Shown: positions 9,830 to 18,631 of the stretch, one piece after another
Position numbering within the stretch: the stretch's first letter is position 1
Layout of the letters: every line of letters begins with the position of its first letter
NCBI RefSeq assembly: GCF_002159085.1
Contig: NZ_LZRU01000019.1
Span: forward strand, 1 to 64,000
Origin: Thermobacillus sp. ZCTH02-B1
Lineage (GTDB): Bacteria; Bacillota; Bacilli; Paenibacillales; Paenibacillaceae
Direction of reading: 5' to 3'
Length of the DNA: 64,000 bases
Notes under the pieces: model-generated
What the model saw: the letters and a program-made list of their open reading frames with translations, nothing else
The model's database searches: none
Told to the model about the DNA's origin: nothing
Translations under genes and position numbers: made by a program

Positions 9830-10549
9830 ATGATTCGCGTCACGGTATGGAACGAGTTCCTTCACGAGAAAAAGCATGAAGAAGTCGCCCGCATCTATCC
9901 GGACGGCATCCACAACGCGATCGCCCGGGGCATCGCGGGGGACGGCATTTCGGTGCGCACCGCCACGCTCGATGAGCCGGAACACGGCCTGACGGAGGAA
10001 GTGCTCGGCGAGACCGACGTGCTGATCTGGTGGGGCCACATGGCCCACGACAAGGTCGAGGACGCGATCGTCGACCGCGTCCATCGCCGGGTGCTGGACG
10101 GCATGGGGCTCATCGTGCTGCATTCGGGCCATTTCTCGAAAATTTTCCGCCGCCTCATGGGCACGTCGTGCGATCTGAAATGGCGCGAGGCGAACGAGAA
10201 GGAGCGGCTCTGGGTCGTGAACCCCGCGCATCCGATCGCCGCGGGGCTCCCCGAATCCATCACGATCGAACACGAGGAGATGTACGGGGAACACTTCGAC
10301 ATCCCGGCGCCGGACGAGCTGATCTTCATCAGCTGGTTCGAGGGAGGCGAAGTGTTCCGCAGCGGGTGCACGTTCTACCGCGGGCAGGGAAGGATCTTCT
10401 ATTTCCGGCCCGGCCACGAGACGTACCCGACGTACCACAATCCGCAGATTCTGCAGGTGATCCGGAACGCCGTTCGCTGGGCGGCGCCCGCCGGCGCGGC
10501 GAAGCCGGTGCGCGGCAACGTGAAGCCGCTCGAGCCGATCAAGGGCTGA
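9830..10549 (+). CDS. ThuA-like trehalose-utilisation family protein
   Basis: A 239-residue protein of the ThuA (class I glutamine-amidotransferase-like) fold. Evidence is '[16 protein letters not shown]' and '[13 protein letters not shown]' at the N terminus, '[14 protein letters not shown]', '[20 protein letters not shown]' and '[23 protein letters not shown]' near the end. In relatives, ThuA acts with ThuB in disaccharide conversion, but many copies stand alone with unknown function. No sugar oxidoreductase lies beside it here. The ATG follows GGAGGAGG with good spacing. Confidence 0.88.
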   Translation: MIRVTVWNEFLHEKKHEEVARIYPDGIHNAIARGIAGDGISVRTATLDEPEHGLTEEVLGETDVLIWWGHMAHDKVEDAIVDRVHRRVLDGMGLIVLHSGHFSKIFRRLMGTSCDLKWREANEKERLWVVNPAHPIAAGLPESITIEHEEMYGEHFDIPAPDELIFISWFEGGEVFRSGCTFYRGQGRIFYFRPGHETYPTYHNPQILQVIRNAVRWAAPAGAAKPVRGNVKPLEPIKG

Positions 10550-10609
10550 AGGCGGCCGTCCCGTCCAACCCGTCCGGCCCCGCGGCCGGACTTCGAAGGA
10601 ATGGAGAAC

Positions 10610-12229
10610 GTGAGCCTGAAGAAAGATTCCCTGATCCGGGGCACGGTCATTCTGGCCGCCGCCGCGCTCATCGCCCGTTTCCTCGGCATATTCCAGCGGG
10701 TCCCGCTCGACTACATGCTGGAGGAGGCGGGCGGCGCCTATTTCACGGCGGCGAACAACATCTATCTGCTGCTCCTCGTCGTCGCGACGGCGGGCATTCC
10801 GAGCGCGATCAGCAAGATGATCGCGGAGCGGCACGCGCAGGGGCGGTTCGCGGAGGCGGAGGGCATCTACCGCGCCGCGCTGCTGTTCGGCATCGCGACG
10901 GGCGTCGTCGTGTCGGGCGGGCTGTACGCGCTGGCGCCGCTGCTCGCGCATGACAACCCGGGCGCGGCGGCATCGATCCGCGCGATCGCGCCGGCGCTTC
11001 TCCTGTTCCCGGTCATCGCGATCATGCGCGGGTATTTCCAGGGACGGCAGTTCATGACGGCGGGCGCCGTCTCGCAGATCGTCGAGCAGATCGCGCGCGT
11101 CGTGACGAGCGTCTCGCTCGCGTTCGCGCTGTACAGCTTCGGCTACGGCGACGAGCGGATCGCCGCCGCCGCTTCGGCGGGCACGATCTTCGGCGCCGTC
11201 GGCGCATTCGCCGTCATGCTCGGCTATACGGTGAAGCTGCGCCGCGCGGATGCGGCGGATCGCCGGGGGGCCGGGGCCCATGATCGAAGCGGCGGGCGGA
11301 TGTTGCGGTACCGCGAGATTTACGGCGAAATCTTCCGCCTGTCCGTGCCGATCGTTTTGACGTCGATGACGGTGCAGTTTTTCTATTACTTCGACACGCA
11401 GTTTTTCTACCGGCTGACGGAAGGCTACTACGGCTCCCGCGAGCTGACGAACGCGGCGCTCGACGCGCTCGGGATGAAGGCGCAGACGATCGCGGGCATT
11501 CCGCCGATCCTGGCCGTCGCGCTCAGCCAGTCGATCATCCCGGTCATCTCGTCGGCTTACGCGACGGGCGACATGCGGGAAGTGAGCCGCCAGGCGTCGC
11601 TCGTGCTGCGCATCGTGATCTTCACCGGCGTGCCGTTGGCGCTCGCGCTCACCGCCGCCGCCGAATCCGTCACCGGGCTGCTCTATACGCCGGGCGGCAG
11701 CGGCGTCGTCGCCGCGCTGACGGCCGGCACGGTGCTGCAAATCGTCATGATGACGACGAACTCGACGCTGTTCGGCCTCGGAAAGCCGCGCCAGGCGATG
11801 TACCACACGCTGACCGGCATGGCGGTCAAGGCGGCGCTGAGCGTCCTGTTCGGCCCCCTGCTCGGCGTGTACGGCCTCATTCTCGCGTCGACGATCGGCT
11901 TCCTCTGGATCGGCGGGTTCAACGTGCTGTCGATCCGCAAGGTGGTTCCGATCGCCGTGCTGGGCCGGCGCTGGCTGCCGTATCTGGGAGCCGTGCTGGC
12001 GGCGTTCGCCGCGGGATACGGCATCGACACGGCCGGCCTGCGCCTGATGGACGCCCTGCCGTACAAGCTGGCCTGCTTCTTCACGGCGGCCGCCTCCTGC
12101 GCCGCCTCGGGCGCGGCCTATCTCGCGCTCATGGTGCTGTTCGGCGCGGTCACGCAGGAAGACGCGGCATCGTTCCCGGGACCGCTGAAGAAGCTGTTCA
12201 GGCCGCTGCTCCGCCTGCGGGCGCGCTAG
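10610..12229 (+). CDS. SpoVB/YtgP-like lipid-linked oligosaccharide flippase
   Basis: A 539-residue MOP-superfamily flippase with about 14 membrane helices. The start ('IRGTVILAAAALIARFLGIF', 'PLDYMLEEAGGAYFTAANN') and 'ATAGIPSAISKMIAERHAQG' are typical of the polysaccharide-biosynthesis family that includes SpoVB and YtgP/MurJ-like proteins. It probably flips peptidoglycan or polysaccharide lipid precursors across the membrane. AAGGA lies directly against the ATG at 10601 but 9 bases before GTG 10610. The GTG is therefore the more likely start, and the protein then begins MSLKKDSLIRG. Confidence 0.88.
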   Translation: MSLKKDSLIRGTVILAAAALIARFLGIFQRVPLDYMLEEAGGAYFTAANNIYLLLLVVATAGIPSAISKMIAERHAQGRFAEAEGIYRAALLFGIATGVVVSGGLYALAPLLAHDNPGAAASIRAIAPALLLFPVIAIMRGYFQGRQFMTAGAVSQIVEQIARVVTSVSLAFALYSFGYGDERIAAAASAGTIFGAVGAFAVMLGYTVKLRRADAADRRGAGAHDRSGGRMLRYREIYGEIFRLSVPIVLTSMTVQFFYYFDTQFFYRLTEGYYGSRELTNAALDALGMKAQTIAGIPPILAVALSQSIIPVISSAYATGDMREVSRQASLVLRIVIFTGVPLALALTAAAESVTGLLYTPGGSGVVAALTAGTVLQIVMMTTNSTLFGLGKPRQAMYHTLTGMAVKAALSVLFGPLLGVYGLILASTIGFLWIGGFNVLSIRKVVPIAVLGRRWLPYLGAVLAAFAAGYGIDTAGLRLMDALPYKLACFFTAAASCAASGAAYLALMVLFGAVTQEDAASFPGPLKKLFRPLLRLRAR

Positions 12230-12471
12230 CGCGGCCTTCTTCGTGACCGGAAACCGGAACGGCGTGACCGGCGACGGCGTGTTCGACCGGCAAGCAATGA
12301 ATCTGCTGCGCGAAATTTTTAATAAAGAACGGGACGGCAATTTCCGCCTGTCCGGACGTAAAGCGGGGAATGGACCCGCGGCGGCGGTGCCGGCATGGAC
12401 CATGTAGTGCCGATGTGAACCAGGCGATGCCGGTCCGGACGCGGCGGCGGGCGGCTGTCGGGTGATGGCCG

Positions 12472-12778
12472 GCGAACGGAGAGCGGCTCTCCGGCGGCCA
12501 GAAGCAGCGAATCGCCATTGCCCGGGCAATATTGAAGAACGCGCCGCTTCTGTTGCCGGATGAGGCGACCGCCCTCCCTCGTTTCCGAGTCGGAGCAAGC
12601 CGTCCTGCAGGCGCTTCGGCGGCTGATGGCGGGCAGGACGACGATCGTGGTCGCCCATCGTTTGTCCACGATCCGGCGGGCTCTGGTGGTCGACCGGGGC
12701 GTGTTCGCGGTACGGGGCACGCATGAAGAGCTGATGGAAGCGGTCGGCGTATACAGCCGTTTTTGGATCAGATACTGA
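12472..12778 (+). pseudogene. relic of an ABC-transporter ATPase (C-terminal part)
   Basis: Two frames together encode the end of an exporter-type ABC ATPase. Frame 1 at 12472-12575 gives '[20 protein letters not shown]' (signature) and 'LLLPDEATA' (Walker B region). After a one-base shift, the second frame at about 12573-12778 gives '[19 protein letters not shown]', '[14 protein letters not shown]' (H loop) and '[17 protein letters not shown]' ending in TGA. The membrane domain and Walker A are absent, a stop lies just upstream, and Walker B has Pro where Leu is usual. This is a decayed fragment, not a working gene. Confidence 0.85.
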
Positions 12779-12898
12779 TGCGGGAGAGAAGATCCGGTCA
12801 TGCTGATACGGCATTTGCATGTTGGCGGCACATGCCGGGTAGCCGTCACGGTGAGCCGGAAAACGCTTAACACGAGCATCTTTTTTATTACAGATACC

Positions 12899-12927
12899 TT
12901 ACAAACCCCCGGGATTTGTGGTAATAT
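12899..12927 (+). promoter_or_regulatory. SigA-like promoter for the stalk-domain lipoprotein
   Basis: TTACAA, 17 bases, TAATAT, ending about 45 bases before the ATG at 12973. Spacing is ideal and both hexamers match four or more consensus positions. Confidence 0.6.
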
Positions 12928-12972
12928 CGAACTGCTGCCCCATTATTTCGAGAGAGGAGAAACACGGAAGAC

Positions 12973-14544
12973 ATGCGGTTGAAGAAATGGCTCGGATTGG
13001 TACTGTCAGCTCTGCTTCTGTTCGCCGCGGGCTGCGAGTCGGTGCAGGGAGTCGATCTGAACTCCGTGCTCAAGCAGTCGCAGCATGTAAAGGCGTACGA
13101 AGGCAGCATGGTGTTCGAGCTCGATGTGAAGCTGAGCGAGGACCTGCTGGACGAGATCGCGGCCGAAGACGAGGAATCCGCTTCGTTCGTCCCGCTGCTC
13201 ACCCATGTAAAGTTCGAGCTTGACGAGATCAAGGTCAAGGATCCGGTGAACGCCTCGATGCGCGGGAAACTGACGCTCGGGGATATCGGAATCGGATTCG
13301 GAATCCGGCAGGCCGGTACGATCATGGTCATGGAGCTGGACGGCGCGGCCGCACCGATCGTGATCGACATGGCCGCCATGCAGGAAGAGTTCCCGGGAGC
13401 CGTCCTGACGCCGGAACAACAGCTCGAGCTTCAGGAGATGGCGCTCAAGGCCGCGGATTCCGCGAACGGATATCTGATCGGCAACATGCCGAACGTGTCC
13501 GATATTTCGGTGGAGCTGAACGCGCCTGTCAAGGTGGGCGGAGAGGAGCTCAAGCTCACGAAGATCGGCGTCCGGTTCGACGGCGCGGAACTGCTGGAGT
13601 GGCTGAAATCGTACCTCAAGGCGCTGACCGAAGACAAGGAAGGCCTCCGGGCGTTCATCGGCGCGATCGAGACGTACATCCGGGAAAGCGCGGGGCTGTT
13701 CGGCGAATTCGGGCCTACGGACGACGAAGGGCAAGCGGACTTCGGCCTGAACGAGGATGAATTCGTCGAGATGCTGCAGATGGCTTCCCTGTCGCTGGCT
13801 TATCTGGAGACCACGGAACCCGAACTGGCCAGGGAGATATTCGGCGAGAACCTGACCGTCAGCGCCGATTTGTACGTCGACGGCAAGCTCGACATCCGCA
13901 GGCAGGACGTGGAAGTCAACTTCCGTCCGGACGGGAAGAAGCTGGCCGAGCTGGCCGAAGAAGAATCGCTCGCCGGATTGGAAGGCATCCGGATTTACTA
14001 TTCGCAAGAATTGTGGAATATTAATGGCGATGTGGCGATCGACGCGACGACGGTGGAAGGCGGCGTGACGGTCGAAGAAATGGAAGACTGGTCGACGGCG
14101 GACACGCTCCGCTTCTTCCGGGGCACCGGTCTGTACAAGCTTTTGGCGAATATGGGCGTGGGAGAGCAGGAGCTTTGGCTTTTCCCCGACATCGACGAGC
14201 GGGCGCCGATCAAGTCGCCGGACGGCCAGACCCTCGTGCCGCTGCGCTCGGTGGCGGAGTATTTCGAAGCCGAAGTCGGTTGGGACCACGCCACGAAGAC
14301 CATCACCGTGAACGACGACGCCACCGGCAAACAGATCGTGCTGCAGGTCGGCAGCAGCCGGGCCGTCGTGAACGGCGAGACCGAGGAATGGCCCTATCCG
14401 GTCGTCCTGATCGACGGCGTAGCCTACGTGCCGGGCGACAGCCTGCTCGCGACGCTCGGCGGCACGATGGAATGGGACATCGACGGTGATGACTGGGAAG
14501 TGCTGATCCTCTCGCGCGACGTCGTGAAACTGATCCGATCCTGA
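12973..14544 (+). CDS. lipoprotein with C-terminal copper-amine-oxidase stalk domain
   Basis: A 523-residue exported protein. The signal peptide ends at the lipobox 'LLFAAGC', so Cys17 should be lipidated. The middle 350 residues are a beta-rich, acidic region of no recognised family. Residues about 400-500 hold a copper-amine-oxidase N-terminal-like 'stalk' domain ('SPDGQTLVPLRSVAEYFEAE', 'VGWDHATKTITV'), common on the surface of Paenibacillaceae. Its role is likely structural or a wall-associated binding function. An ATG following GAGAGGAG and the promoter at 12899 support expression as a single gene. Confidence 0.85.
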   Translation: MRLKKWLGLVLSALLLFAAGCESVQGVDLNSVLKQSQHVKAYEGSMVFELDVKLSEDLLDEIAAEDEESASFVPLLTHVKFELDEIKVKDPVNASMRGKLTLGDIGIGFGIRQAGTIMVMELDGAAAPIVIDMAAMQEEFPGAVLTPEQQLELQEMALKAADSANGYLIGNMPNVSDISVELNAPVKVGGEELKLTKIGVRFDGAELLEWLKSYLKALTEDKEGLRAFIGAIETYIRESAGLFGEFGPTDDEGQADFGLNEDEFVEMLQMASLSLAYLETTEPELAREIFGENLTVSADLYVDGKLDIRRQDVEVNFRPDGKKLAELAEEESLAGLEGIRIYYSQELWNINGDVAIDATTVEGGVTVEEMEDWSTADTLRFFRGTGLYKLLANMGVGEQELWLFPDIDERAPIKSPDGQTLVPLRSVAEYFEAEVGWDHATKTITVNDDATGKQIVLQVGSSRAVVNGETEEWPYPVVLIDGVAYVPGDSLLATLGGTMEWDIDGDDWEVLILSRDVVKLIRS

Positions 14545-14573
14545 CCGGTTCCGGATCACGGCGGATAACCGGA

Positions 14574-14593
14574 GGGCGGCCGAAGCGCCGCCC
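14574..14593 (+). other. short GC hairpin between lipoprotein and thioredoxin genes
   Basis: GGGCGGC, a 6-base loop, GCCGCCC, with no T-run. It may reduce or stabilise read-through into the thioredoxin gene; by itself it is weak evidence for termination. Confidence 0.4.
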
Positions 14594-14623
14594 GGCCAGG
14601 CCGGTCGGAAGGAGCGTGAACCG

Positions 14624-14992
14624 ATGGACAAAGCGTTAAATGCCGAAGATTTCCGCAACCGGATCGGACGGGACGAACTGACCGTCGCGGTGTTCAAGGC
14701 GGACTGGTGCCCGGATTGCCGGTACCTCGACCTGTTCTTCGGGGAGATCGAGGAGGCTTACCGGGACCGGATCACCTTCCTGGAAGTCGACCGCGACGCG
14801 ATGCTTGATGAGCTCATCGAGCTGCAGGTTTACGGCATTCCGAGCTTCATCGCGTTCCGGAACGGACGGGAGATCGTCCGGTTCGTCAGCAAGCTGCGCA
14901 AGACGAAGCCCGAAATCGAGCGGTTCCTGGATCGCGCGATCGAGGTGGACGCGGCGCTGAACGGAAGCGGCGGCTCCGGCCGTACCGATTGA
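14624..14992 (+). CDS. thioredoxin-family protein
   Basis: A 122-residue cytosolic thioredoxin-like protein. The redox motif is WCPDC in 'VFKADWCPDCRYLD' (usual thioredoxin WCGPC), followed by the cis-Pro segment 'VYGIPSFIAFRNG'. The altered active site suggests a redox potential different from TrxA. It is probably a small thiol-disulfide oxidoreductase of the YtpP/YusE type. The ATG follows GGAAGGAG by 8 bases. The gene appears monocistronic or cotranscribed with the upstream lipoprotein. Confidence 0.9.
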   Translation: MDKALNAEDFRNRIGRDELTVAVFKADWCPDCRYLDLFFGEIEEAYRDRITFLEVDRDAMLDELIELQVYGIPSFIAFRNGREIVRFVSKLRKTKPEIERFLDRAIEVDAALNGSGGSGRTD

Positions 14993-15037
14993 CCGCGGCC
15001 TGCGGCATCACCGCGGCATACGGGCATCGAACAGGTT

Positions 15038-15077
15038 AGCGGCAGGAATCGACCCTTTGCGGTCGGGGCCTGCCGCT
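15038..15077 (+). terminator. long stem-loop after the thioredoxin gene
   Basis: AGCGGCAGG pairs with CCTGCCGCT, and the loop holds CGACC / GGTCG. There is only a short T-poor tail (TATGCTTTCC), so termination is plausible but not certain. It is the main structure in the 293-base gap before ctaA. That gap also has a TATAAT at 15187-15192 as a possible ctaA -10. Confidence 0.45.
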
Positions 15078-15285
15078 TATGCTTTCCGGTGCGTTCGTCC
15101 GTCCGCCCCGCTAGGCCGTCCGGCCGGATCCGTCAAATCGCCGACATGTTCACCGTTTCTACATGGATTTCGCTGTTTGCAATCGTTATAATGTAGTCTG
15201 AATGAGATGTGAAAAGTCTGTGAAGCGAACCGCCGGGCTCCGGCCCGCTGAACGGTCGATTTGACAGAAGGAATGTGGTGAGTCC

Positions 15286-16221
15286 ATGATATCCGGCGGT
15301 TACCGCAAACTCGCCGTCGCGACCTGCGTCGGCATGCTGATTGTGCTGCTTGGGGGCGCGCTCGTGACGAACACCGGCTCCGGCGACGGCTGCGGCACGG
15401 ACTGGCCGCTCTGCCACGGCAAGTTCATTCCGGCCCGGACGCTCGAGTCGGCGATCGAATATTCGCATCGATTTTTTACCGGCATCGTCGGCATACTCGT
15501 CATCGCGATCGTCGTCGCGACCTGGCGGCTTGTCCGCAGGATGGACAGGCCCGATCCGGAGCCGCTCTGGTATGCCGGCAGCATCTTCGTGTTCACGGTC
15601 GTGCAGTCGCTGATGGGCGCGGCGGCGGTGAAATGGCCGCAGTCCTCGCAGGTCATGGCGCTGCATTTCGGCATTTCGCTGTTCGCGTTTGCGGGCACGA
15701 TGCTGCTGGTCCTGTGGGTTCTGAGGCGCGGGCGGGCGGCGGAACGCGGGATGCCGTCCATCCCGCGGGGCGTTTTTCCGTTCGCGCTGGCGGTCTCCGT
15801 GTACAGCCTGATCGTCATCTATCTGGGCGCCTATATCCGGCACACCGACTCCAGCGGCGGCTGCGGCACGGACTGGCCGCTCTGCGCCGGCGCCCTCGTG
15901 CCGGAACTCGAAGGGGCGACGCTGATCGCCTTCGTGCACCGGCTCGCGGCGGCGCTGTTCCTCGTCCTCGCGATCCTGCTCCACGCGTACGTCCGGCGGC
16001 GGGCGGACCGCGGCACGGCGAGAATCGCTTCCTGGATCCTCGGGATGACGTGCGGACAGGTGCTGAGCGGCGCGCTGGTGACGTGGACGGTGGGGAACGA
16101 TGAGGTGTTCATTTTCACCAGCCTGCTGCACAATCTTGTCATCTGCGGCCTGTTCAGCCTGCTTGCCGATCTGACCATTCAATCCGGGATCCGTCGCGCC
16201 GCCGGCGGGCGCCGGAATTAG
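15286..16221 (+). CDS. ctaA: heme A synthase
   Basis: A 311-residue CtaA/Cox15 protein that oxidises the heme O methyl group to formyl, giving heme A for cytochrome c oxidase. Eight membrane helices are predicted. The two extracytoplasmic Cys-pair loops are duplicated in sequence: 'GDGCGTDWPLCHGKFIP' and 'SGGCGTDWPLCAGALVP'. Conserved His residues appear in 'YSHRFFTG', 'MALHFG', 'FVHRLAAA' and 'LLHNL'. Length matches Bacillus CtaA (about 306). CtaB is not next to it, unlike in B. subtilis. The gene is followed after 21 bases by the HEPN-like gene. Confidence 0.95.
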   Translation: MISGGYRKLAVATCVGMLIVLLGGALVTNTGSGDGCGTDWPLCHGKFIPARTLESAIEYSHRFFTGIVGILVIAIVVATWRLVRRMDRPDPEPLWYAGSIFVFTVVQSLMGAAAVKWPQSSQVMALHFGISLFAFAGTMLLVLWVLRRGRAAERGMPSIPRGVFPFALAVSVYSLIVIYLGAYIRHTDSSGGCGTDWPLCAGALVPELEGATLIAFVHRLAAALFLVLAILLHAYVRRRADRGTARIASWILGMTCGQVLSGALVTWTVGNDEVFIFTSLLHNLVICGLFSLLADLTIQSGIRRAAGGRRN

Positions 16222-16242
16222 ACGCGGGAAGGAGATGCGGCG

Positions 16243-16944
16243 TTGCTGCGCATGCTGTTCGGCGAACGCCCCCGGCGGTTGACGGGGCGAATGGCCGAAG
16301 TGCACAGGGAAATCATGGCTTTCGCGAACCTGATGGACGAGCGGATCCGGGCCGGCAAGGATCGCGACCATCGGCTGCGCATGTACGAGATCGGCGCGCT
16401 CGGGTTGCTCGCGTCGCTCGATGAGCTCGAACAGAGCCTGTACGCGGCGCGGGGTTACGCGAACCGCATCACGAAGCATTCGCTGGCGCATATGTCGCGC
16501 GAAGAGCAGTTGGATTATTTCCGGTATGTCTATTTCGACAAGAACGGATTCATCCGCGTGTTCGCGATTCTGGACAAGCTCGGCGCCTTTCTGAACGACG
16601 CGCTCGGGCTGGAGACCGAGCGAATGAAGCCGCACTTCTCCTACTTCACCGTGCTCCGCAACATGCGCCAGCGGAAGCTGCATCCGAAGCTGTCCGCCGC
16701 GCTCGACGAGCTGAAGATGAAATATCAGCCGCAGCTCACCGAACTGCGCAAACGCCGCAACATCGAGATTCACTTCATGAACACCGAGATGCTGGACGAT
16801 CTCGATCACAGCCGCAAGGCATACGGCCAGCCCGCGAGGCTGGAGAACATCGGGGAGCAGGTCAGACATCTGGAAGATGCCTTCGAGATGATCACGGCTT
16901 CCCTGTGCATCGCGTTCCGCTACGTCCGGAGCCGGATGAAATGA
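16243..16944 (+). CDS. HEPN-like helical protein (Cthe_2314-type)
   Basis: A 233-residue, strongly alpha-helical and charged protein. It contains RNIEIH in 'LRKRRNIEIHFMNTEMLDD', which fits the R-x4-H pattern of HEPN domains, and resembles the Cthe_2314 HEPN family known from Paenibacillus and clostridia. HEPN proteins often act as RNases or scaffold partners in toxin-antitoxin or defence modules. No nucleotidyltransferase (MNT) partner is visible here, so no such role can be claimed. TTG 16243 lies 8 bases after AAGGAG and is the best start; ATG 16252 is the alternative. Confidence 0.75.
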   Translation: MLRMLFGERPRRLTGRMAEVHREIMAFANLMDERIRAGKDRDHRLRMYEIGALGLLASLDELEQSLYAARGYANRITKHSLAHMSREEQLDYFRYVYFDKNGFIRVFAILDKLGAFLNDALGLETERMKPHFSYFTVLRNMRQRKLHPKLSAALDELKMKYQPQLTELRKRRNIEIHFMNTEMLDDLDHSRKAYGQPARLENIGEQVRHLEDAFEMITASLCIAFRYVRSRMK

Positions 16945-16996
16945 GCCTCCGGAACGGAGCGGAACGGGCCGGGGACCGGTTCACGGGGAGGAATCG

Positions 16997-17764
16997 ATGG
17001 AGCTGAAGGGCAGAAGGGCGCTGATCACCGGGAGCGCGAAGGGGCTCGGCAAGCGGACCGCACAGCTCCTCGCCGACGCGGGATGCGACGTCGTCGTGAA
17101 CTATGTGACGAGCCGCGCGGAGGCGGAGGCGCTTGCCGAAGATTTGCGCGGCCGCGGCGTCCGGTCGGCCGCCGTGCAGGCGGATGTCGCGGACCCGAAG
17201 CAGGTCGAGCGGCTGGCCGAAGAGGCGGAGCGGCTGCTCGGCGGCATCGACATCCTGATCAACAATGCGGGTCCGTTCATTCGCGAGCGCCGGCTGTTCG
17301 CCGATTACACGCCGGAGGAGATCATCGGGCTCGTGAACGGCAATCTGCTCGGCGTCATGCTACTCGACCGTCTGCTGCTGCCGGAAATGCGGCGGCGGAG
17401 ATGGGGGCGGATCATCCATTTCGGGTTCGGTCACGCCGGAGAGTCGCGCGCCTGGCCGCACCGCGCCGTGTACGCCGCGGCGAAGACGGCGCTCGTCTCC
17501 TTCACGAAGACGCTGGCCGTCGAAGAAGCGGCGCACGGCATTACGGTGAACATGATCTGTCCGGGCGATATCCGGGGGGCCAACAAGGAGAAGTCGATCG
17601 ACGACGTGCGGAACGAGATCGATCCGGAGACGCATCGGCGGCCCGGAACGGGCGAGGACGTCGCGCGCGCGATCCTGTTCCTGTGCGATCCGAAGTCGGA
17701 TTTCATTACCGGCAACCTGCTCGACGTGACCGGCGGCTTCGATCCGATCCGGAACACGGTATGA
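16997..17764 (+). CDS. short-chain dehydrogenase/reductase
   Basis: A 255-residue classical SDR. Cofactor motif 'TGSAKGLGKRTAQLLADAG' (TGxxxGxG), 'NNAGPF' and the active-site Tyr/Lys in 'AVYAAAKTALVSFTKTLA'. The N-terminal Arg/Lys pattern suits NADPH. It most resembles 3-oxoacyl-ACP reductase-like or YhdF/YgfF-type SDRs; the catalytic Ser expected before Tyr is replaced in 'HFGFGHAGESRAW', so the substrate is open. The ATG follows GGGGAGG. A strong bidirectional terminator lies about 60 bases downstream. Confidence 0.88.
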   Translation: MELKGRRALITGSAKGLGKRTAQLLADAGCDVVVNYVTSRAEAEALAEDLRGRGVRSAAVQADVADPKQVERLAEEAERLLGGIDILINNAGPFIRERRLFADYTPEEIIGLVNGNLLGVMLLDRLLLPEMRRRRWGRIIHFGFGHAGESRAWPHRAVYAAAKTALVSFTKTLAVEEAAHGITVNMICPGDIRGANKEKSIDDVRNEIDPETHRRPGTGEDVARAILFLCDPKSDFITGNLLDVTGGFDPIRNTV

Positions 17765-17825
17765 CGGACGCGCGGCGTATGACGGACGCGCGGCTGGCAA
17801 AGGGCGGAGCGGCATGCCCGAAGAC

Positions 17826-17886
17826 GAAAAAAAGCGTCTCATCCCGCGGATGTTCGAACGAACGGTTCCGGGGACGAGGCGCTTTT
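17826..17886. terminator. bidirectional terminator between SDR and NifU-type genes
   Basis: AAAAGCGTCTCATCCC pairs with GGGGACGAGGCGCTTTT over about 16 bp with one mismatch. An A-run lies on the left and a T-run on the right. It serves both convergent genes. Confidence 0.85.
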
Positions 17887-17911
17887 GTCGCATGTTCGGG
17901 GAAATCTAATG

Positions 17912-18157
17912 TCAGAAGACCTGAATGACTTCCTGGATGCCCTCGACTTCTTCGAGCAGCGCGCGCTCGATGCCCGCCTTCAGCGTGATCGTCGAGCTCG
18001 GGCAGCTGCCGCATGCGCCCATCAGGCGAAGCTTCACGACGCCGTTTTCGACATCGACCAGTTCGACGTCGCCGCCGTCGCGCTGCAGGAACGGGCGCAG
18101 CTTGTCAAGGACGTCCAGCACTTCGTCGTACATGCGCTGATCCGCCTCATTGCTCAT
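17912..18157 (-). CDS. NifU C-terminal-domain Fe-S protein
   Basis: An 81-residue NifU-like/Nfu protein. It consists of only the C-terminal domain, with the cluster-binding CGSC in '[20 protein letters not shown]'. It is an Fe-S cluster carrier that delivers clusters to apoproteins. It matches the small Firmicute Nfu (YutM type) in length. AAGGAG precedes the ATG by 11 bases. The gene is divergent from the YuzB gene, with a shared 90-base promoter region that contains a minus-strand TATAAT at 18194-18189. Other Fe-S genes (MqnE, HesB/IscA) are close by. Confidence 0.93.
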   Translation of the reverse strand: MSNEADQRMYDEVLDVLDKLRPFLQRDGGDVELVDVENGVVKLRLMGACGSCPSSTITLKAGIERALLEEVEGIQEVIQVF

Positions 18158-18247
18158 TTGCCATCAGCTCCTTTCGTGCTTAGTATTTATTATAGTACAA
18201 AAAAGGCCGAAAGAAAACGGATCGGACAAGGGGCGGGTGATGACCGC

Positions 18248-18523
18248 GTGGATCGGCCGATCATCGAATTCTGCGCAAGCAACATGCATCACGGGACGGA
18301 CGCGGTGATGCGCCGGCTCGAAGCCGAACCGGACAAGTATGAGGTGATCGAGTACGGCTGCCTCGGGAACTGCGGCGAATGTTTCCTGTTCCCTTACGCA
18401 TACGTCAACGGCGAGATCGTGGCCGCCGAGACGGCGGATGAACTGTACGACAAGATTCTGGCATGCATTCGCAAGCAGCAGGAAGAGCGGGACATGCTCG
18501 ACAAGCTGCTGGATGATCTGTGA
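18248..18523 (+). CDS. YuzB family (DUF1450) protein
   Basis: A 91-residue protein with 'IIEFCASNMHHGTDAVMRRL' and 'EYGCLGNCGECFLFPYAYVNG'. These Cys positions and the length match YuzB of Bacillus. The Cys pattern (C, then CxxxCxxC) suggests thioredoxin-like [2Fe-2S] ferredoxin ancestry; its role is unknown. The start is GTG 18248 giving MDRPIIEF, as in relatives beginning M-R-P-x-I-E-F. Upstream sequence in the same frame is the antisense of the NifU gene and is not coding. Confidence 0.88.
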   Translation: MDRPIIEFCASNMHHGTDAVMRRLEAEPDKYEVIEYGCLGNCGECFLFPYAYVNGEIVAAETADELYDKILACIRKQQEERDMLDKLLDDL

Positions 18524-18545
18524 CGGATAGCCGCGGATGCGTGTT

Positions 18546-18616
18546 ACTCCCGCTGCGGTGAATCGCGAGCGGGAGTTTGTGTTCAGTCTGAGGCTCCCCC
18601 GAACGGGGGAGCCTCA
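18546..18616. terminator. two back-to-back hairpins between yuzB-like gene and mqnE
   Basis: First hairpin: ACTCCCGCT / AGCGGGAGT followed by TTGTGTT (18546-18582), reading as a plus-strand terminator. Second hairpin: TGAGGCTCCCC / GGGGAGCCTCA (18589-18616), a perfect 11-bp stem on the mqnE side. Confidence 0.75.
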
Positions 18617-18631
18617 TGCGTTGCGCGGAAC

